From assembly GCA_037102815.1 (NCBI GenBank), contig BTPP01000001.1, positions 5,543,001 to 5,607,000 on the forward strand: a DNA stretch of 64,000 nt. Reading direction: 5' to 3'. The translations under genes were made by a program, and so were the position numbers. Positions within the stretch are counted from its first letter, which is position 1. Each line of letters begins with the position of its first letter. The notes beneath the pieces are model-generated. The model did not search any database, was not told the DNA's origin, and was given only the letters and a program-made list of their open reading frames with translations. The stretch comes from Neurospora intermedia. Taxonomy: Eukaryota > Ascomycota > Sordariomycetes > Sordariales > Sordariaceae. This document shows positions 61,927 through 64,000 of this stretch, one piece after another.

Positions 61927-63621
61927 ATGGCACTCACGGCTCAACCATCGGCTCCAGCGGGCTGGGAACGTTGGCCCCAGCACCATCCCAGCAACGACTA
62001 TGTTATGATGGACGCCGATGTTATGCCTTATAACGCACGGCCTATGACCACAGCGCCGATGCAACAACGGCCTTCCTTGGTTCCCCACTATATGCCGACT
62101 ACATCGATGAGCACGGCTTCCATCAACAGCATCAGCGCGCCAGCGCATTATCAGTCGCCTGTGTCCTATGGCGGAGGGTATCCGGCTTACCCATTGCCTA
62201 CGCCTACTACCATGAACTCTTCGTACAACAAGCATCAACAATACCAGGAACGGCCATCGTTACAAATGATCACACCTGAGTTTGAGGATACTAGGGGACC
62301 GCATCATATCAGGAATGCGAGACGATACAGTGAAGAGAGCAGGAGCCCATCGGAGCGGAGCGATTCTCAGGGTTCTACAACGGAAACGACCATCTCGAAC
62401 CACTCAAGCTGCTCACGAACCATCACCCCTAACACCCCGGTCAACGGCGCGCCCCAAGTCGAGTTTAGCACTGCTGTGGACAAGCTCATGAAGGTCATCC
62501 AGTCCAAGATGAAGGACGCCGACCACGAGCAGAGCGGTGATGACAAGGACATCAAGGCTGAACAGGTATGATGGACCATTAATTTGAGACTGAGCGAGTC
62601 TAACATATCTTAGCAATCATCCCCCGTTTGTCAGGCAAGAGTGCAGCAACCGGCCGATAAGCACAAGCGTAAACGATACGAGTGCCAAATCGAGGGCTGC
62701 AATAAGAAGTTTTCCCAGAAGACGCACCGCGACACCCATGTTCGATCTCACACTGGAGATAGACCCTATGTTTGCCCTATTCCTGGCTGTGGTGGACGGT
62801 TCACCCAAGCTGGTAACCTCAAGGTAAGTCTCAGCCTTACCGTGGCTACAGTGCCCACATAGTCTGACGAAATCTTAGACACACAAACGTCGTCACACAG
62901 GAGAGAGACCCTACCGCTGCGAGGTGTGCGACAAGGGCTTTGTGCAACGCGGAGACGTCAAGGCACACATGAAGACACATCTCGGTACAAAGGCCTTCCT
63001 CTGCAGACTTGACAACTGCCATAAGCAGTTTACTCAGCGGGGAAATCTCAAGGTGAGAGAATTCGCGCATTTGTGTTGTTTTTTTTGCCAAGTTGTCAAA
63101 CTGACTCGGTTTACTTGCAGTATCACCAAAACAAGTACCACAATGAGACCATCAAGACTCTCGCCGCAAGATTTGATGCCATCGAGGACTGGTCGACTGT
63201 ATCGAAGGAAGATATGGAGATCTTCAAGGACTTTGCCGAGGTCCACAAGAACAGCAACAAGGGCATAAAGGGTCGGGGAAAGCATCGCAAGGTGAAATCG
63301 GTGCCTCTGAGCTCACCCACCAGCCCGACCGGCCACTCGCCGCTTCCCAACATTATGGCTTCCCAATACCCTCTTCCTTCGGCTCCCGGAGTCTCGCAAC
63401 TTCTTCACACTCCTCATCCGCTCCATCCTCCGCTCCATCACCAGGGCCCTAGTCACTCGGCTATGTACGGCATGCCCCGATCGAGCCTCCATAGCCATTA
63501 CGAAACCTACGATCACCATGAAGTCGACACTGTGGCCAGCAGCCGCGGCTCAGTAACCGAGCCAATCTACCATCACGAGGAACATCCCCGGGAGCTTGCC
63601 TTCGGCGACCGGATGTACTAA
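61927..63621 (+). CDS. sah-1: C2H2 zinc-finger transcription factor (Azf1-like; probable sah-1)
   Basis: Four exons, 61927-62565, 62614-62823, 62879-63052 and 63121-63621, give 507 residues. Introns are 48, 55 and 68 bp, all phase 0. Residues 1-213 are a Ser/Pro/Gln/Tyr-rich, probably disordered N-terminus. Four C2H2 fingers follow: about 235-259 ([15 protein letters not shown]), 265-290, 295-317 ([14 protein letters not shown]) and 322-349, joined by TGE/TGD-type linkers. After the fingers comes a conserved acidic/basic segment with [15 protein letters not shown], characteristic of fungal Azf1-like factors, then a His/Pro/Ser-rich tail. The 48-bp first intron has a second possible acceptor 22 bp downstream (62635), which would remove seven residues in frame. 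The assignment to N. crassa sah-1 (short aerial hyphae) is from memory of the gene order next to actin and is less certain than the family. The large upstream gap suggests complex regulation. Confidence 0.85.
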
Positions 63622-64000
63622 AATGCCAGCCACCAAGATGGTGATGCGACTATTGTTGAGTTTTAATGTGTACGAAAGGACGAGTCTACTTCGCTTTTCT
63701 GTTAACACCGTTCTCCTTATCTGTAAATGACCTCTTCTCGTTTCTCGTTTTCCTTTTCATAGCGCCCGGCCATCTCCTTTGTTTGATATCACTGCCTTTG
63801 GAGTTCTTGTGTATTTTTCCTGGGTGGTCCGGATTTCATCAAAAAATTTACTAGGTCCAAGGGGGGTTGGGGTGGCAAGCGGCATCTGGTTGGTATTTTG
63901 CATCCGTGATTTGTTGCATTAGGGATATTAGTCCCTCGAGGAGTTCCGGAGCGATGGGAGCAGCGCGGCGCTGTGGGAGCATGAAACGAACAAAAGGAAC
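63622..64000 (+). other. 3' flank of the zinc-finger gene
   Basis: Likely 3' UTR and downstream sequence. No other gene is supported up to the window edge. Confidence 0.4.

Overview
The window looks like a chromosome segment from a filamentous ascomycete, most likely Neurospora or a close Sordariales relative. The evidence is short GT...AG introns with CTAAC-type branch sites, GC-rich codon use in host genes, a canonical 375-residue fungal actin, and an 18.9-kb left block of decayed retroelements with the signature of repeat-induced point mutation (RIP): strongly AT-rich, TA-rich and almost without CA/TG. From memory, the order actin - Elp2 - Urm1 - C2H2 regulator fits the N. crassa act / sah-1 neighbourhood, but I could not check this against a database.

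Positions 1-18960 are a RIP-mutated transposon graveyard. A minus-strand LTR retroelement relic runs off the left edge (1 to about 2400). A plus-strand Ty3/gypsy chromovirus relic (about 2400-16900) is split by a complete but dead minus-strand gypsy element (2616-10080, with 291-bp LTRs and a 5-bp target duplication). A less mutated LTR fragment (17207-17488) and further scraps (17489-18960) follow.

Positions 18961-43497 are ordinary gene-bearing DNA. The genes are: a large secreted protein with a beta-propeller-like N-terminus and five WSC domains (20430-27250, +); mitochondrial ribosomal protein uL5m (27901-29300, +); the Hsp70 nucleotide exchange factor Fes1 (29957-30697, -); actin with six exons (34063-35734, +); a mitochondrial release-factor-like GGQ protein of the C12orf65/MTRFR type (36481-37314, -); a small-subunit serine-palmitoyltransferase-like membrane protein (38403-38872, +); Elongator subunit Elp2 (39798-42612, -); and the ubiquitin-like sulfur carrier Urm1 (43043-43497, +). 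Elp2 and Urm1 are divergent and share a 430-bp promoter. Both act on wobble uridine of the same tRNAs (mcm5 and s2 respectively).

Positions 43498-61926 are an 18.4-kb stretch of normal base composition, not RIP-mutated, in which I find no convincing gene. It ends at a four-finger C2H2 transcription factor (61927-63621, +), so it is best read as the regulatory and leader region of that regulator, possibly with non-coding transcripts. Exon boundaries here were worked out by hand from splice signals, reading frame and family conservation.
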